Positions 1-13,039 are shown, counted from the first letter of the stretch. The stretch: DNA of 64,000 nt from Cymodocea nodosa (GCA_036874045.1 CM072346.1:15414001-15478000), one strand, 5' to 3'. Translations and numbers: made by a program. The notes: generated by a model not told the origin, from the letters alone.

Positions 1-1362
1 ATTTATTGAAGACTTTGCGTACATCAGCACGTCCATCGCGTTCATCGAATCATGATTAAATTTTGAATTAAAAAGTTGCAGAGACTAATTTCACAGTCCT
101 AAGTAACCATCGAAAACTAACTTATTAGTAACCAAGACACCCCCCCCCCCCCCCCCCCCCCCCTTCCTCAAACGGAAAAATAGAGAACCCAAGCCACTTC
201 CTTCTCCTTTTTCAATCCAACGGTTCATTCTCGTTCGTGATGTCAAGGACAAAGACTGCGTTTGGTAACATCAACTTCATTTTTTAAAGAGTTAAAACTA
301 TTTAACTTTGAAAGATGTGTTAACTTCAATTTTAATTCTTAAGGAACTTTCAGAAGTCGTTTGACGAGATCTTTAAGAAGTTAAAAAAATACAATACCCA
401 AAATTATGTTATGTTGTGTTGACTGTCATTTTAGTTCTAACACTTCTAACGTTAACGAGAAACTAAACTATTCATTTAAGACATGCGTATTCCAAGATAG
501 AAAGCATACTCCAATGCCTCTACCAAACACAGCCAAAGAACAAAGTGACCTTCGCTGGACTCCTCCAGAGACTTAACAGACGTATTTTTAATTCGACAGG
601 ACATTGTCATAAAGGTTAAGGTTTACAACTCTAAGCAAGTTGAAAGGTGCCTACATTTACTTGAGGATATCTGAAGGGTAGTGTTTTGGGCATCTTGCAG
701 GAGTTGGCAAAGTGTCGACAGACATGCAGTCGTGATCGGCCAGGTTTAACCCAACAAGGTGCTGAAGAAACTCAGGAAGAAGACTGGAAAGGGGGCACAT
801 ATTTTATCCATGGAGGAAGAAGACACGGGCAAGGACAAGTGCCAGCAGACCGCGGAATGCAGTCTTAAGGAGGGCTGGATGGTCCAGAGATTTCTGACTT
901 TAGAAGGAAGGCATGAATGATGGAATTGTGTTGGATTTGGAGATGTTCAGTGATGAAAATCCAACGGCCTGCACAGTCATGTAGTAAGAAAAGAATATGT
1001 CTGCAGAAGGGTCACTAAAAGAGAATACTATTTCTGTTTGGTCCACTAAACATTGCCACTGCTGCCATTGCTTATACCGACATGCATTAAAAACATGACC
1101 AAAATGAATGCATTGTTCTCATCAATATAAATAAGACACAAATATATTCTCACTATGGCAAGATCCATTCTACATTTGTGCCATAGACAGGATGATCTTC
1201 GAAATTACAGAAAAAGGAAATCGGACCGAATTTATCAAGAAAAGTTCCTTCTTTTGGTTTTCCTGGGCCATTTAAGGCAAAGAATGCATCATTTCATCCG
1301 CAACAATCAAAATGATCAGATGTCGTAGTCATCCATATGATCAACTTTGTCTTGAGCTACGA
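1..1362. other. Non-coding flank downstream of RIBF
   Basis: No coding exon is recognisable on either strand. The stretch is AT-rich with a C homopolymer near its start. The part next to 1362 should contain the 3' UTR of the minus-strand FAD synthetase gene. A 60-codon open frame at 686-868 has no recognisable motif and is probably chance. Confidence 0.6.
140..163. repeat. Poly(C) homopolymer tract, about 24 bp
   Basis: An uninterrupted run of about 24 C residues lies in intergenic DNA. Its exact length may be affected by sequencing error. A similar poly(G) tract occurs near 17.04 kb. Confidence 0.9.
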
Positions 1363-4300
1363 TCAACCAAATTCAATGCTGATAAAATATGTATTCCGAG
1401 AGTTGTCCAATGATAAACCATCAATTCTTTCAGATTCAATATGGATGTTCATAGAGTCGATAATGACTTCACAGGAGGAAACAAACTTGCCTTCCACAAG
1501 CAGACTACAGCAATCAAACAAACCATCCTTTGGTGGCTGATTTAACATGCATGTCTTGGGTAATGAAATCCTGTTCCATGAGGAGACACATTCTTTAGCC
1601 ACTGAAAGAACAAGCCTATGTTTCCTTCCCAAGAGGTCTGTAACATGCTCCATATCACCCCTAGCAAGAGCATGACGAACTGTTGTTGAAGAAACCTTTT
1701 CATTCCTGCCAGTGTAAATACTAGCACCATTTGTGGACAGATGGGTCTCATCCATGACAGGCCTCACAATATATGGCTGGAGACCATATTCTTTACATAG
1801 TATTACAAGATCTGATGCATTACCCGATGCTCTATATCCAAATCTATAGTTATCACCTGAAATTAAACTTGACAAGGTCAACAATGTAAAAAAGAAGATT
1901 GCAAAATGAAAGCAACTGATGATACCTGCAACGACTCCACATACTCCAAGCTCCATTGACAACTTTTCCACAAATTGTCGTGGAGAGAGATACCTAACAG
2001 CTGAAAAATCTACTTGATATTCCTTTGGAACGACATTACCACAATGAGGGGCCCAAGATGAAAAAACACGCTTCCGGTCACATTTTGCAACTATTGGAAT
2101 CCTGCAAAGAAATTGAGTTGTAGATTAGTTTTCAGTTGAATGAAATACTAAACAGTGCTGTAGAATGTGGCAGATACATTCAATTGAAAGCAAAAATATA
2201 TTTAACAGCCAAATAATCATTAAACTTTACCTTAAATAAGACCAGGTAGACTTCAAATGAATTTATTATAAAATAACAATGCTGGAGTGGGTTTCAACTT
2301 TCTTCAGGCGCGTTGCTTGTTTGCTCTAAATCATAGTTTCTCATTAACTGTAGTTCTTTCTTTTTGTTGTGCGTGTGAGTCGGGGAAGGTGTTATTTCTG
2401 TTTAAGAACCTTCTATTTCATAGCTACGGTAGCATTGTAGAACATTCCTTCTGAAACTAAATAAACTATGCATCCAAGAACCATAATCTGAAATTAAGGA
2501 AAATTTCAAGCTCTCATATAACACCGTTTCACTTGACATCTCCAATGCCTTAAGTCCTTAACAACATAATTTTTTTTAACTAGATTCCACAAATGGGTAA
2601 CCATAACAGAAAAATATCCTAATAAAATATTAATGCATCAAGCCATTGTTTTGAATTCTTATTTTAGAAGTGTAAGTTGAAATTGGAGCTACATGTATAA
2701 GATATGTACCTCATGGCATCTTCCTTGAAGAACTAATTTGTATACACTTCAGTTGGTTTAAGAATTACCAGCCAGAAAAGAAAAAAAAAAAAGAGTGACA
2801 CAAACAGTGAGATACCTTATGCGACAATTTTGCTTTCTTGTATTAGAATACATTCAACATTAAATCAAAGTATGCATTAAATGTATGATCTCAAATCCTA
2901 AAAAGATGTTCAGCCATATGAAGAAGAATTAACTAGTACAAAAGTCTATACCTGGGTTCCAAACCAAGAACTTCAGCAATTCCAGCAAAGGAAAGAAGAA
3001 AGGGAGTCCCAGCCTTAGATGCCTGTATTGCAAGTTCTCGGTGTCCAATGTGTAGAGCATCAAATTTGCCCAAGGCAACAATACCTCCTAAATAAAGGCA
3101 TCAGTGAATTTTAGATGCCTATCGGAATGGTTAGTCTAAATTGCAAATAATAATGTTCGTGTTTTTCAAAACATGTACAAAGCATAAATCATCATGTAGA
3201 ACATGAAATAGCAAACATGGTTGTCCCAATGGTACCGATTACACATTCTTGATCTGGCCCACAGTCAATAAGAAGTTTGTCTCCTCTTGCAACAGCACCG
3301 TCAGGTTGTAGTTCTCTAGGTCCAGGTGAATTGAAACCTTCTGAACTGGTATAAGACCTACTAGATGAGGTTGGCGCAACAAAATGGCTTCTACCTTCTT
3401 GAAAAATATAATGCCTGCACAAAAACCTGGACTGAATGAAATTTGGGAAAATATTTGATACCATGTCATGTCATTAATATATTTGTCTGCATGGCATATC
3501 CAAACTTGATTAAAAATTTTCCTGCATTAGAAAATTTTTTATTTTAGAAATCCCTGCATTAGACAGTAATAAAATGATGCAGAATGTTAGAGAAAACATA
3601 TTTCATGTACAAAGTTCAATGGGAGTACGAAAGTTGAAGGCAAATATCCACAATGCTGTACCATTTGACAAGTCTCTAATTTACATTGACTATCATCTTC
3701 GGCTTTTCCTTTTCATATGCGTTAAGAAAATCACATGTTTTGATTGTTAATATGGATTACTTCTATATCTGAGGAAGGATCTTACATCTGCTGTTTACCC
3801 TTTTCTCTTGTGAAGAAAATCCCCTTTTGCAGATACAATAAGCAGATGGAAAATTTTTGTACTGTTCCAGTCTTCTCTTTGATAAGTTTCTTAGGAGGCT
3901 ATTACTGTACTACGCTAGGCTCTCGTTCACATCGGACTGGTTTAGGATATATAATTGATTTCGTTCAGCAGACTTCTCATATACATATATATAATCTGCC
4001 TCCCTTTCTCGAACTATCTGGTGAGGAATTCAACACTTCCATTTAGATTTTGTCAAACTTGATACCATTGAGATCCTCAAACCGGACAGGCTATAGTTTA
4101 AACACGTATGAGTCGGTAGAAAGGAAGGCAGTGTCTTCGTACTTGACAATATTATAACAAAAACATAAAATGCATTCCAATAGCATGGTAACGTTATCTG
4201 TTTGCCTCTAGCGAGACAATCAAACACCATTACAGATAGTAAGGTACCCTACAAAGCGGCTGTCCAATGTCCCGAGCACCCCAACAAAGCGTAAGCCAGA

Positions 4301-4676
4301 AACGACTGTTAATCAAGGACAACGACCCTAGGAGGTTACTTGCAGTACGCCGACCGCCCAAGTCCACTTCTTCCCATCAAAAGAGCTAACGATTCACTAA
4401 TCAACTACAGAAAGAACGAGGAAATGGTATTTTTGAAGCGAACCGCGGACGGACAAAGAGCTGCCACAGAACAAAGAAACCGTACCTACGAAAAGCAAAG
4501 GAGAGGCCTCTTCTACTCTGGCGGCGGGAGGACGGCGGGAGATGGCAGGAGAATGAAAGGGAAGGAGAATCGGGACGAAAAGTGTGAGAGGAGGAAGAGA
4601 ATTTGCAGACTTTCCAGCAGCGGTGGTGATTAGCTCGAAGAATTCCGCCTTTCTCCATCCCAATCACCATCGCCAC
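1363..4676 (-). CDS. RIBF: FAD synthetase (FMN adenylyltransferase), plastid-targeted
   Basis: Transfers AMP from ATP to FMN to make FAD, probably in plastids. Five exons on the minus strand join with consistent phase: 4676-4486, 3414-3236, 3087-2952, 2101-1926 and 1856-1363, giving 391 aa. Residues 1 to about 65 are rich in Arg, Ser and His with few acids, as in a chloroplast transit peptide. The nucleotidyltransferase HIGH motif is HIGH at 136-139 within [12 protein letters not shown]. The second active-site motif is VSSTTVR at 282-288, and [12 protein letters not shown] (228-239) is the conserved FMN/ATP-site stretch. There is no riboflavin kinase domain, as expected for the monofunctional plant RIBF1/RIBF2 enzymes, and the length fits that family. 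The start is the first ATG of the open exon 1; MEKGG, six codons downstream, is an alternative. The family call is firm; RIBF1 and RIBF2 cannot be separated here. Confidence 0.93.
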
Positions 4677-5915
4677 ATCCTCCGCTTGCTTCCGTGCTCG
4701 CCTCGGCTTCGGAAGGAGAAGAACCGAAGAGTATTTGTTTCTCCTCTCGCAGAATCTCGGGAATACCCGTTCAGGGCCTTCCGTTCGGATCTCACGGGAT
4801 TTGCTGTAAACTCAAGAAACAAGGATTTTTGAAAGGTTCTTTTCTTTGGATAATTTTTTATTTTTATTTTTGAATCTAAAAGCATAATTGTGTAGTTAAT
4901 AATTAAATTTTTAAGTTACATTCGTTTAGATTTTTTACAGTTAAGAGAAATCGGCACATTTAGATCGAGAACCAATATTTATTTAATTTAAGTAAAATTT
5001 TATCATATATTTCATAATCTTAAAATCTATACAATCAGTTGTACAGATTTCTTATGTTTTATTACTTTTTTACAATAGTAACGTTTTTATCCGGTTCCTT
5101 TTGAGAAAACGACAAAAATAGATTTTTAGTAAAATCAAAGGCCACCGCCACAACACCCATACTCTTAGTTGTATAATCAATTATTTTAATTTTAATTATT
5201 TATCCTGTTACCAAAAAAAAAACCATTTTACTCTCCTCCTCCCTTTCTTTCTCTCTCTACTTCCGAGCCCTCATTTCTCTCTCCCTCCCCCTCTCTTTTT
5301 TTTTCTTCCTAAAATATCTACGGGTTATTAAGCCTTGGTTCTTTTTTTACAAAATTAATAAATGATCGCATGTCACAAATTTATAGGTTCGAACTGCAAT
5401 GTGAAAAACATAACGAGAAACGTAAATATTTCTCCTAAACTGAAATAATCTCATTTATAGCATCCGAAGGATAGATTATATTGCACACACAAACATATAC
5501 GTATGACGCGGATCAGATAAACCGAACACGACCTCGTAGGCACGAAACATGCCAATGCATCGCTTTTTATTGAATTACGCACGGACAAATGAACTACTCA
5601 TTGCTCGTAAGCATTTTTGCCTTTGACAAACATTAACCTACACAGCTCCATCACTGCAGCATAATTGAATTGCACAACCATAAGGAAACCAAGGGATTAA
5701 ATACTTGTTTTATTACGGGAAAAATTTGTCAACAACAAAAATAATGGTTAACATTGCCTTCTGATGGAATGGAGCCAAATGCTCGAACAAAAGAACACGA
5801 TAGAAGAGAATTTAATAGTTACATTATTCAGAAAATTTTAATGTAGATAATGGCTCGATTTCAAGATCGACCTAACAAAATTACAATATGCCACCAATCA
5901 AAAATTGCAGCAACT
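4677..5915. other. RIBF promoter side and TIM10 3' flank
   Basis: This is an AT-rich intergenic stretch. The part just above 4676 should carry the RIBF promoter and 5' UTR (a GC-rich leader around 4680-4800). CT-rich low complexity sits around 5230-5310, and AT-rich DNA continues to the TIM10 stop. No exon or RNA gene is recognised. Confidence 0.6.
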
Positions 5916-8012
5916 TCACATTGGGGGTCGGTTCGAGCCCAGTAGCTGTCCCACTAAGTTGGTAACCTGCCCACCGATATAAGGCAAAGCAGTAAGAGAC
6001 AGAAGCCATATATTGACATCACACAAACAATGATATCACATCAGCATAAGGTTGACAATGGTTGAGACTGATACGCTTTCAAAGATGGATCAGATATCAG
6101 TTGTGCAAATTACGAAAATAACAGGTCATGAATGAGTAAGCAACTCCCTGCAATGAATCGCTTCATCTAACACTGAAAATGCCATCTACTTCAATGGCAA
6201 AGCTTTGATGAACATTAAGTTGAACATCTTTACTTTATCAAAATAAATTGAGACAATCATAAATAACCATCAGATGGTGATGAATACCATTAAAATTGAT
6301 TATAAATACAAAAATATCACCAACATTTTCAAAAGCACATATACGCCATTCATCCCTGTTTTTTTATATAATTAAACCATTGGCATTAGACCAGTACATG
6401 TATACCAATCCTATGTTATGAAATGACTAACCTACCCACAACTCTCATATCATTCACGAAGATGAACCTCATGTACTGTTGTTTAAATAAAATAAGATCA
6501 AGTTAGGACTATATTAATCAATAGGTAAAAGATTTATTACCGAGGGTAAAACTTGTAAAATACATTAAATATTAATGACATTTGAAATTATTCCATCATC
6601 TTAACCAAGCATGTTAACACAATGACATAATTGTATGAAAATTTAGACTAAGAGTATAAATGTATTTTTTTAAATGTCGATGGTATTTTCATATTTACCA
6701 TAAATGTTAATAAAATATAAGAACACTTTAGATTATAACAAATTACGTGGAAGCCAACTAAATAAGTAGAACTGTGAAACAAACAAATACAGAATGAAAA
6801 GGAAATTATCTCAAGTTCATCAGGACTAGAAATCAAATTGTCAATTACATACCAAAAGAATTATCAATCAAGAGTTCACAGGGTAAAAAATATGTTAGAT
6901 AAATCTAGTTTGATAAGTTCATGAGTTAAATTTAAGAAAAATAATTTTAAATGCATGGCAAATCACCATCTACCAATGTCAAATGAAGTGATGGATGGTC
7001 CTTATGTACAATAATTCTGGTGCGCATTCTCAAAAACTTTATGATTAAGAGCACTCAAGATGTGAAAGATGATACCTGCCAATATTTCGAAACACAGCGA
7101 TCAATGCAGCTGTTTTCACCCATATTGAGCTCAGATTCTTTGTACCTGGCAGTTGGATAAAGGATGTTAGAAGCCACAGTTCTCCAATTAAGCATTCAAA
7201 AAGTGGAAGCTACATAAATACGCACTGAAAACAGAAGAAAACAATAAACTTAGGACACACCTCTTTTCAATGCATTTCTCGAAACAAGTTTTGGTAAGTC
7301 TGTGAACAACATAATACAAAAAATAGCCACATATCTTAATGTTGTAACAGAGGAAAGGAATAATGCAAAGTAATAAATATATTTGACTTGAACCAGAATA
7401 AATATAACTGAAGACACATGAGTGCATGGTGTTTCATATTTGAATTTTCTATGTTGGTGGTGGAGGCCAACGAAAAAAGAAGCAAGGTAGACCTTGTCTA
7501 CTTTGACAAGAACTCTGATTTAAGTGCAATGAATGTATTGAGACTAACAATATAATTTCCTCCATGCGCATGAACTTCTGTTAGCCGAAATTCATGTGTA
7601 CCTCACATATCCATGGTTAGGGTATACCAATATGCTACATTGATCGACTTCCTCACAATATAGCCGACTAGTCTACCCTCAACATAAACTTCAGATAATG
7701 TAGGAGAAAGCAATACTTGAAACATCGAAGTGTAACGCACTAATTGAAGACCTCGCCAACGAGAGAGATGCAACTACAAGTTGCAAGCATCTACATGCAT
7801 TAATGGACATTTTCTGACGCATAAGCAATCATCATAATTTTTACCTGTTGAAGAGATCGACTCTGTACTCCATTTCCTTTTCTGCCATCCCAAAGATCTG
7901 TTTGCTTAAAAAAAAAAAATTACACACAACAGAATCCCGAAGATGGGAAAAGGTACCGTAAAATGCATTATACCTGTTCTTTTTCGGCGTTGTTCGGACC
8001 ACCAGTGGCCAT
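5916..8012 (-). CDS. TIM10: Mitochondrial import inner membrane translocase subunit TIM10
   Basis: Small Tim chaperone of the mitochondrial intermembrane space. With Tim9 it escorts hydrophobic carrier and beta-barrel precursors from TOM to TIM22 or SAM. Five small exons join in phase: 8012-7974, 7897-7845, 7299-7261, 7145-7076 and 5966-5916, giving 83 aa, the usual length. The twin CX3C motif is complete (C36/C40 and C57/C61). MEYRVDLFN and LNMGENSCIDRC match plant Tim10, and the protein ends in a short Pro-containing tail. The last intron is long (about 1.1 kb). It is transcribed divergently from the PPR gene, with 444 bp between the start codons. No exon is long enough for ordinary ORF calling, so the gene is easily missed. 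There is no presequence, as is normal for MIA40-pathway substrates. Confidence 0.93.
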
Positions 8013-8456
8013 TTCGGTAGGAAGGAAGGATGAGGTTTCTGCCCGGAACAGACACACACTTTGATAATGAGAGAAAAAAAAAACGAACTTCAGAAATTCC
8101 GTTGTCCCGCTCGGAACTCAGTCAAAAAATAGAATTAGAAAAAGAAAAAGAAGATGCTCGAACACCGACAAGCTCCGCTCCGTCCTCCACGGCGAAGAGG
8201 AGAGACGAGTCTGGTGGCGATCAAAGCGATTAGGTTTTGGATGGGGCTGAAGTCACCGTTTAAAAGAGAGGGCGGGGCTTTAGGGTTTGCGGGTTTTTTA
8301 TCATTTAAGAAGTTACATAAAAAAATGAAAAAGGGAATTTTTCCATACTAATTGTGAATCATTATTATAATTAATATTATTACAATAGAATTAAGTTAAT
8401 TAATTTTATTTAATTAGATTGGAAAATAGCAAGTTTTTCCTCCGGCGGCAAATGAA
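8013..8456. promoter_or_regulatory. Divergent promoter between TIM10 and the PPR gene
   Basis: These 444 bp separate two oppositely oriented start codons and so probably hold both promoters and leaders. A telo-box-like element (TTAGGGTTT on the plus strand, around 8280-8288) lies in the middle. This element is known from promoters of plant translation and organelle-biogenesis genes. AT-rich DNA at 8340-8420 precedes the PPR start. Whether control is shared is inference. Confidence 0.5.
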
Positions 8457-11120
8457 ATGAGCAGGCGAAGGAGAATTCCGACGCTCGTGTTCAACCGGGG
8501 CTTCTCCAACTCCGTCGCCAATTCTTCGCCTCCCCCGCCCAACCAGCACCTTCCTCTCCTCCGTTCGTGCAAGACCCTTCCACACCTCCGCCAAATCCAC
8601 GCTCACCTCATCATCCACGGCGAAACTCACGCTTCCCACCACATTCCCCTTCTCCTGCTCAATTCATACTCTTCCGTCCACCAGACGCAGGCTGCCCGAT
8701 CCATCTTCGACTCCGTGCCCGACCCAAGTCCCGCTCTCTACAACTCAATCATCAGGGCCTACGCCAGGGCGGGACAGCACCATGCGGCGATTCAGCTCTA
8801 CCAGAACATGTGGGAGGACCAGTCTCGCGTCGTCGAACCCGACAAGTACACCTTCACCTTCGTACTCAAGGCTTGTGGTGGCGCCGGAGACGCTAAGACC
8901 GGAGCTTTGGTCCACGAGGAGGTTGGCAGGAGAGGACTTGAACATGATGTGTTCGTCAGGACGGCGCTCATCGACATGTACGGCAAACTGGGTCGACTAG
9001 ACAATGCTCTGGAGCTGTTCGATGGAATGGCCGAGAAGGATGTCGTCACGTGGAATGCGATGATCGCCGGATTGGCACAGGGTGGGAAGGGTGAGGAGGC
9101 TGTCCGGTTTTTCAGGAGGATGCAGTTGGTCGGGATGGTGCCAAATTCTGTTACGGTGCTGAACTTGTTCCCGGCCGTATGCGCGTCATCGGAGGTTTCG
9201 TTGTGTAGAGCTGTGCATGGATCGGTTGAGAAAAGGGGACTTCTTCGTGCTGTTTCCAATGGTTTGGTGGATGCCTACTCCAAGTGTGGGGATGTTGGTG
9301 GGGCTCGTCTCGTTTTTGATTCGATGATGATGAGCAGAGATGCGGTTTCATGGGGGACAATGATTTCGGGGTATGTCTTCAACGGATGTTACGAAGAAGC
9401 ACTTGAGTTGTTTGATGAGTTGCGGTCCATGAGTGTCAAGGTGAATAGCGTATCTGTCGTGAGTGCTGCCGTGGCTGCAACAGACTTGGAAGATTTGGAA
9501 AGAGGCATGGCAATCCATGATTATGCTAGAACAACAGAGGTGGATGGAGATATACATGTTGTGACTGCTCTAATAACCATGTATGCTAAATGCGATAGAA
9601 TCGAAAAGGCAAGGCAGTTGTTTCATGGAACACATGAGAAAGATATGGTTGCTTGGTCGGCAATGATCTCTGCACTTGCCCAGACAGGTTGTTCCCAAGG
9701 GTCGCTATCTCTTTTCTTGGAGATGCAAGAGGCAGGAATAAGGCCGAACGTGGTTACTCTAGTAAGTGTACTTCCAGCTTGTGCTGATCTCTTGGATTTG
9801 AGGTCTGGAAAAAGCTTACACTGCTATGCCCTTAAATCCAGTAAAGAATTGGATCAAACAGTGGGAACGGCTTTGGTGTCGATGTATGCAAAATGTATGT
9901 GCTTTCGCTCGGCAAATATGTTATTTGATAGCCATCTACAGAAAAACATCGTCATGTGGAATGCACTCATCAATGGGTGTGCACAGGTTGGAGATGCCAT
10001 AAACGCAATGGATGTGTTCCAACAATTACGTCTAACTGGAATCCGTCCAGATGCTGGAACCATGGTGGGTGTTCTTCCTGCTTGCACCCTCTTAAATGCA
10101 ATTGATCATGGAATGTCTATTCATGGGCTCATCGTTAAGAGCGGTTTCGAGCATGATCTTCATGTGAAAAATGCAACAATTGATATGTATGCAAAATGTG
10201 GTAGACCCAAAACTGCTGAGATTTTGTTCAATGAATCTGGATGCCCCAAGGATATAATATCTTGGAATACAATGATTGCATGTTTCATGCATAATGGGCA
10301 TGCGGACAGAGCATTCTCTGCCTTCCAACATTTGAAGAGAGGGGGTCTTAAGCCTAATTTGGTTACTCTTGTTAGTATGTTACCTGCAGCATCCCACCTA
10401 GCTGCTTTGAAAGAAGGCATGGCTCTTCACTCACACACTATTAGGACTGGATTTAACTCTCATTTGGCCATAGCAAATAGTTTAATTGACATGTACTCCA
10501 AATGTGGGAAGCTGGATTATGCTCAAGAAATTTTTGATCAGATGGCATACAGGGATAGTGTCTCGTGGAATGCGATGATTATTGGATATGCAATCCATGG
10601 GATGGGAGAAAATGCTATTGTTCTTTTCTCAAGGATGAAAAATGCTGGTATTCCTATGGACACTGTGTCATTTGTTGGTGTGTTGTCAGCTTGTAGACAT
10701 GGTGGTTTGGTTGAAGAAGGTCGAAAGATATTCCAGGCCATGAGCTCAGAGCACTACTTTGAGCCAAAGCTGGAACACTATGCTTGCATGGTTGATTTGT
10801 ATGGTCGTGCTGGTCAATTGAGCGAAGCCTGGGAATTGATTCAGAGCATGCCAGTGCAACCTGATGCTCGTGTTTGGGGAGCTTTCCTAGATGCTTGCAG
10901 TAAACATTCTAATGTTAGGATGGGCACCGTGGCACTGGAAAACTTGAAAATGCTAGAATATGGCAATGCAGCTCCTTACGTGCTTTTATCAGGTATCTAT
11001 GCACAACATGGGAGATGGATGGAGGCAAGGAAGATCCGGAAGACAATGAGGCATGCAGGATTAAGCAAAATGCCGGGTTGCAGCTGGCTGGATGTCAAGG
11101 ATGCCATGCCTGCACTTTAA
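8457..11120 (+). CDS. Pentatricopeptide repeat protein, PLS class, E subgroup
   Basis: Sequence-specific organelle RNA-binding protein; PLS-E proteins usually act in C-to-U RNA editing. One intronless frame of 887 aa, typical of plant PPR genes. The N terminus (SRRRRIPTLVFNRGFSNSV) is Arg-rich without acids and suggests a mitochondrial or plastid presequence. From about residue 90 tandem P, L and S motifs run through most of the protein, with repeated signatures such as DMYAKCG, SWNAMI and YAKC. The C terminus carries the E-type region (from about ARVWGAFLDAC to GCSWLDVK) and stops a few residues later, without a DYW deaminase domain, so any editing would need a deaminase in trans. It resembles Arabidopsis At2g39620 as I recall it, but orthology among PPRs needs a search. 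The RNA target cannot be read from the sequence by eye. Confidence 0.93.
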   Translation: MSRRRRIPTLVFNRGFSNSVANSSPPPPNQHLPLLRSCKTLPHLRQIHAHLIIHGETHASHHIPLLLLNSYSSVHQTQAARSIFDSVPDPSPALYNSIIRAYARAGQHHAAIQLYQNMWEDQSRVVEPDKYTFTFVLKACGGAGDAKTGALVHEEVGRRGLEHDVFVRTALIDMYGKLGRLDNALELFDGMAEKDVVTWNAMIAGLAQGGKGEEAVRFFRRMQLVGMVPNSVTVLNLFPAVCASSEVSLCRAVHGSVEKRGLLRAVSNGLVDAYSKCGDVGGARLVFDSMMMSRDAVSWGTMISGYVFNGCYEEALELFDELRSMSVKVNSVSVVSAAVAATDLEDLERGMAIHDYARTTEVDGDIHVVTALITMYAKCDRIEKARQLFHGTHEKDMVAWSAMISALAQTGCSQGSLSLFLEMQEAGIRPNVVTLVSVLPACADLLDLRSGKSLHCYALKSSKELDQTVGTALVSMYAKCMCFRSANMLFDSHLQKNIVMWNALINGCAQVGDAINAMDVFQQLRLTGIRPDAGTMVGVLPACTLLNAIDHGMSIHGLIVKSGFEHDLHVKNATIDMYAKCGRPKTAEILFNESGCPKDIISWNTMIACFMHNGHADRAFSAFQHLKRGGLKPNLVTLVSMLPAASHLAALKEGMALHSHTIRTGFNSHLAIANSLIDMYSKCGKLDYAQEIFDQMAYRDSVSWNAMIIGYAIHGMGENAIVLFSRMKNAGIPMDTVSFVGVLSACRHGGLVEEGRKIFQAMSSEHYFEPKLEHYACMVDLYGRAGQLSEAWELIQSMPVQPDARVWGAFLDACSKHSNVRMGTVALENLKMLEYGNAAPYVLLSGIYAQHGRWMEARKIRKTMRHAGLSKMPGCSWLDVKDAMPAL

Positions 11121-13039
11121 TTTGCAAAGACTTCAGGAGTAACACTCTGGAAACTGCATGCATGAGGTCGTAACACCAGGAACAGGATTGGTTCTTTCAT
11201 TGTCCCAGTGGATTACCAGCAATCCCAAACCTGCAAATTCGACGAACATAAGTAAAGAATGCATGGTGATCATACATTCATTGCGGCACCGATTCATTGA
11301 TGATAATCTTATCATTTCAGTTATCTGGACGTGTTGGCTGTAATTTCCCAGTTCAAGCATTAAGGATGAGGTCCTCCTAGCTTCTGTCTTTTGTTTTCCC
11401 ATCCTAACTTTCATGCTGCCCATAGTTTGTCTTTTGTGACTACTCTTGATGCTGATGTTGAACGATATTGGCAGGCAGGTCGGTGGACGAGTAAAACAAG
11501 TTTCTTTCGTTGACCGGGAGAAAGAAAGCACAATCGTGTACGTTTGAACACATGACTTCACCGGTTCGTGATGTGGAGTCCAGACGTATGTGACGTGCCC
11601 GTTCAACCTTTGGGTATGCTCGTTGTCGTCCTTCCTTCTCTCTTGCAGATGTCACTTGGATTTGCCGTTCATACAAATGGAGGATGGAAGGGATCGATTA
11701 GACGGCAGCTTCTGGGCCAATTAAGAACCGATCATCTGAAATTAACGTGGTCTTTCCCTTTGGGAAGAAGGATTTTGTATTTATGAGTTTGATATGTTAT
11801 TCGAGTTATTGAAATGTAATTATAATTAATCATAAGTAAAGTTTTAAATAAATCTGTATTATATTCTAAAGTAAAAGGGAGTATATCTTTTTGAAAACCC
11901 CATCTATTTTATGCATTGCTGTACGACATAAATAAATAACCGTACAAAAGTAAAGATAATAAATTGACAAAAGATCAACTTTACTGTTACCTGTACAAAA
12001 TTGATAATAACTTCTTATAATTGTTAATAATAAGTATTTGCAATCTGTTGTTTACTCACACTAGGATTTATATATAGAAAACTGAACTTACGCACAAGAA
12101 TTCATCGAGGCTCTCATATGATCCTCTCAATAACTCCACAAGTACGAAAAATAAATTTGGTAAATCGTCCTAACAAATCGTCCACAAGTTTCGACAACGT
12201 AAAAATGTGAAAATCATATTCGGACCGTTGGTTTCTATTTCTCTATTGGAAAGTTATGTCATTTGAAATTTAAATTTCCCGTGCGGGCCGACCGCCGACG
12301 TGATATAATAGAAAAATGATATTTTAATAAATGGAAACGGCCATTTTGGAAATATTTGTGATTTCGTTAAGATTAATTATCATTATTTGGGAAAACAGGT
12401 GGTCGCTATCGTAACGCCAATAAATATTCTACCGTTTTTTAAACGATGGATGAATATTCAGATGAAAAAAGGTTCCACGTTGAAAGCGACGGCAGCGAAC
12501 GCCGGCGTTGCGTCAATTATTGCCGAGAAACGAGAATCCACCGGAATCATCCCAGTCAAATCTCATCTCCACCGACCGGGGCCTTGATTTAGAATCTGTC
12601 GCCGTTTCCGCCCCACACTTCACTCCCCCACCCAACAGAATTAGAAAGACTCGCCCGCCTTCCACAAGTGTGTCTCGCATTTCTCGGCTTCCACACACAC
12701 GCATCCTACCCGCCGTCGTTGGATTCCGGCCGAGGATCAGACCTTCTTGCCCTACCCCCTCTGATTCAGGAAGGGAATGGAGTTTCCTGGTCTCCACGTG
12801 TAGCGGTGGTGGCGTTTTTCCTTTCCATGTAACCGAGAGAGTCTGGTCCTTTTTATCGTTTCCCGATCGGCGTTTGTTCTCGGTGCTCTGCTCTCCTCTC
12901 TGCAAGGTTTATGAAGTAAAAATATCGAGTTTTCTTCTTTTTTTTGTTCTTGTTGTGGTTTGGAAGTGGAAGTTCGATTTTGCTGGCATTGCAGGTTGTT
13001 GCCGAGAAACGAGAAGAAGAAGAATCAACGGGAGAATAC
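11121..13039. other. PPR 3' flank and NPF8 promoter/leader
   Basis: PPR 3' UTR, then AT-rich DNA (about 11800-12400), then a GC-rich leader from about 12540. A CACGTG G-box lies at 12795-12800. A likely 5' UTR intron of 89 bp (GT at 12906, AG at 12994) sits just before the NPF8 start. Open frames here show no recognisable domain. Confidence 0.5.

Noticed and set aside
686..868. 60-codon plus-strand frame
   Set aside because: Too short, no motif, and in presumed RIBF downstream DNA.
5370..5400. GGTTCGAAC resembling a tRNA/SINE B box
   Set aside because: No A box, no foldable tRNA arms and no poly(A) tail could be placed; a 9-base match is expected by chance.
11133..11606. 157-codon minus-strand frame after the PPR gene
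   Set aside because: No family features; probably PPR 3' UTR and flank.
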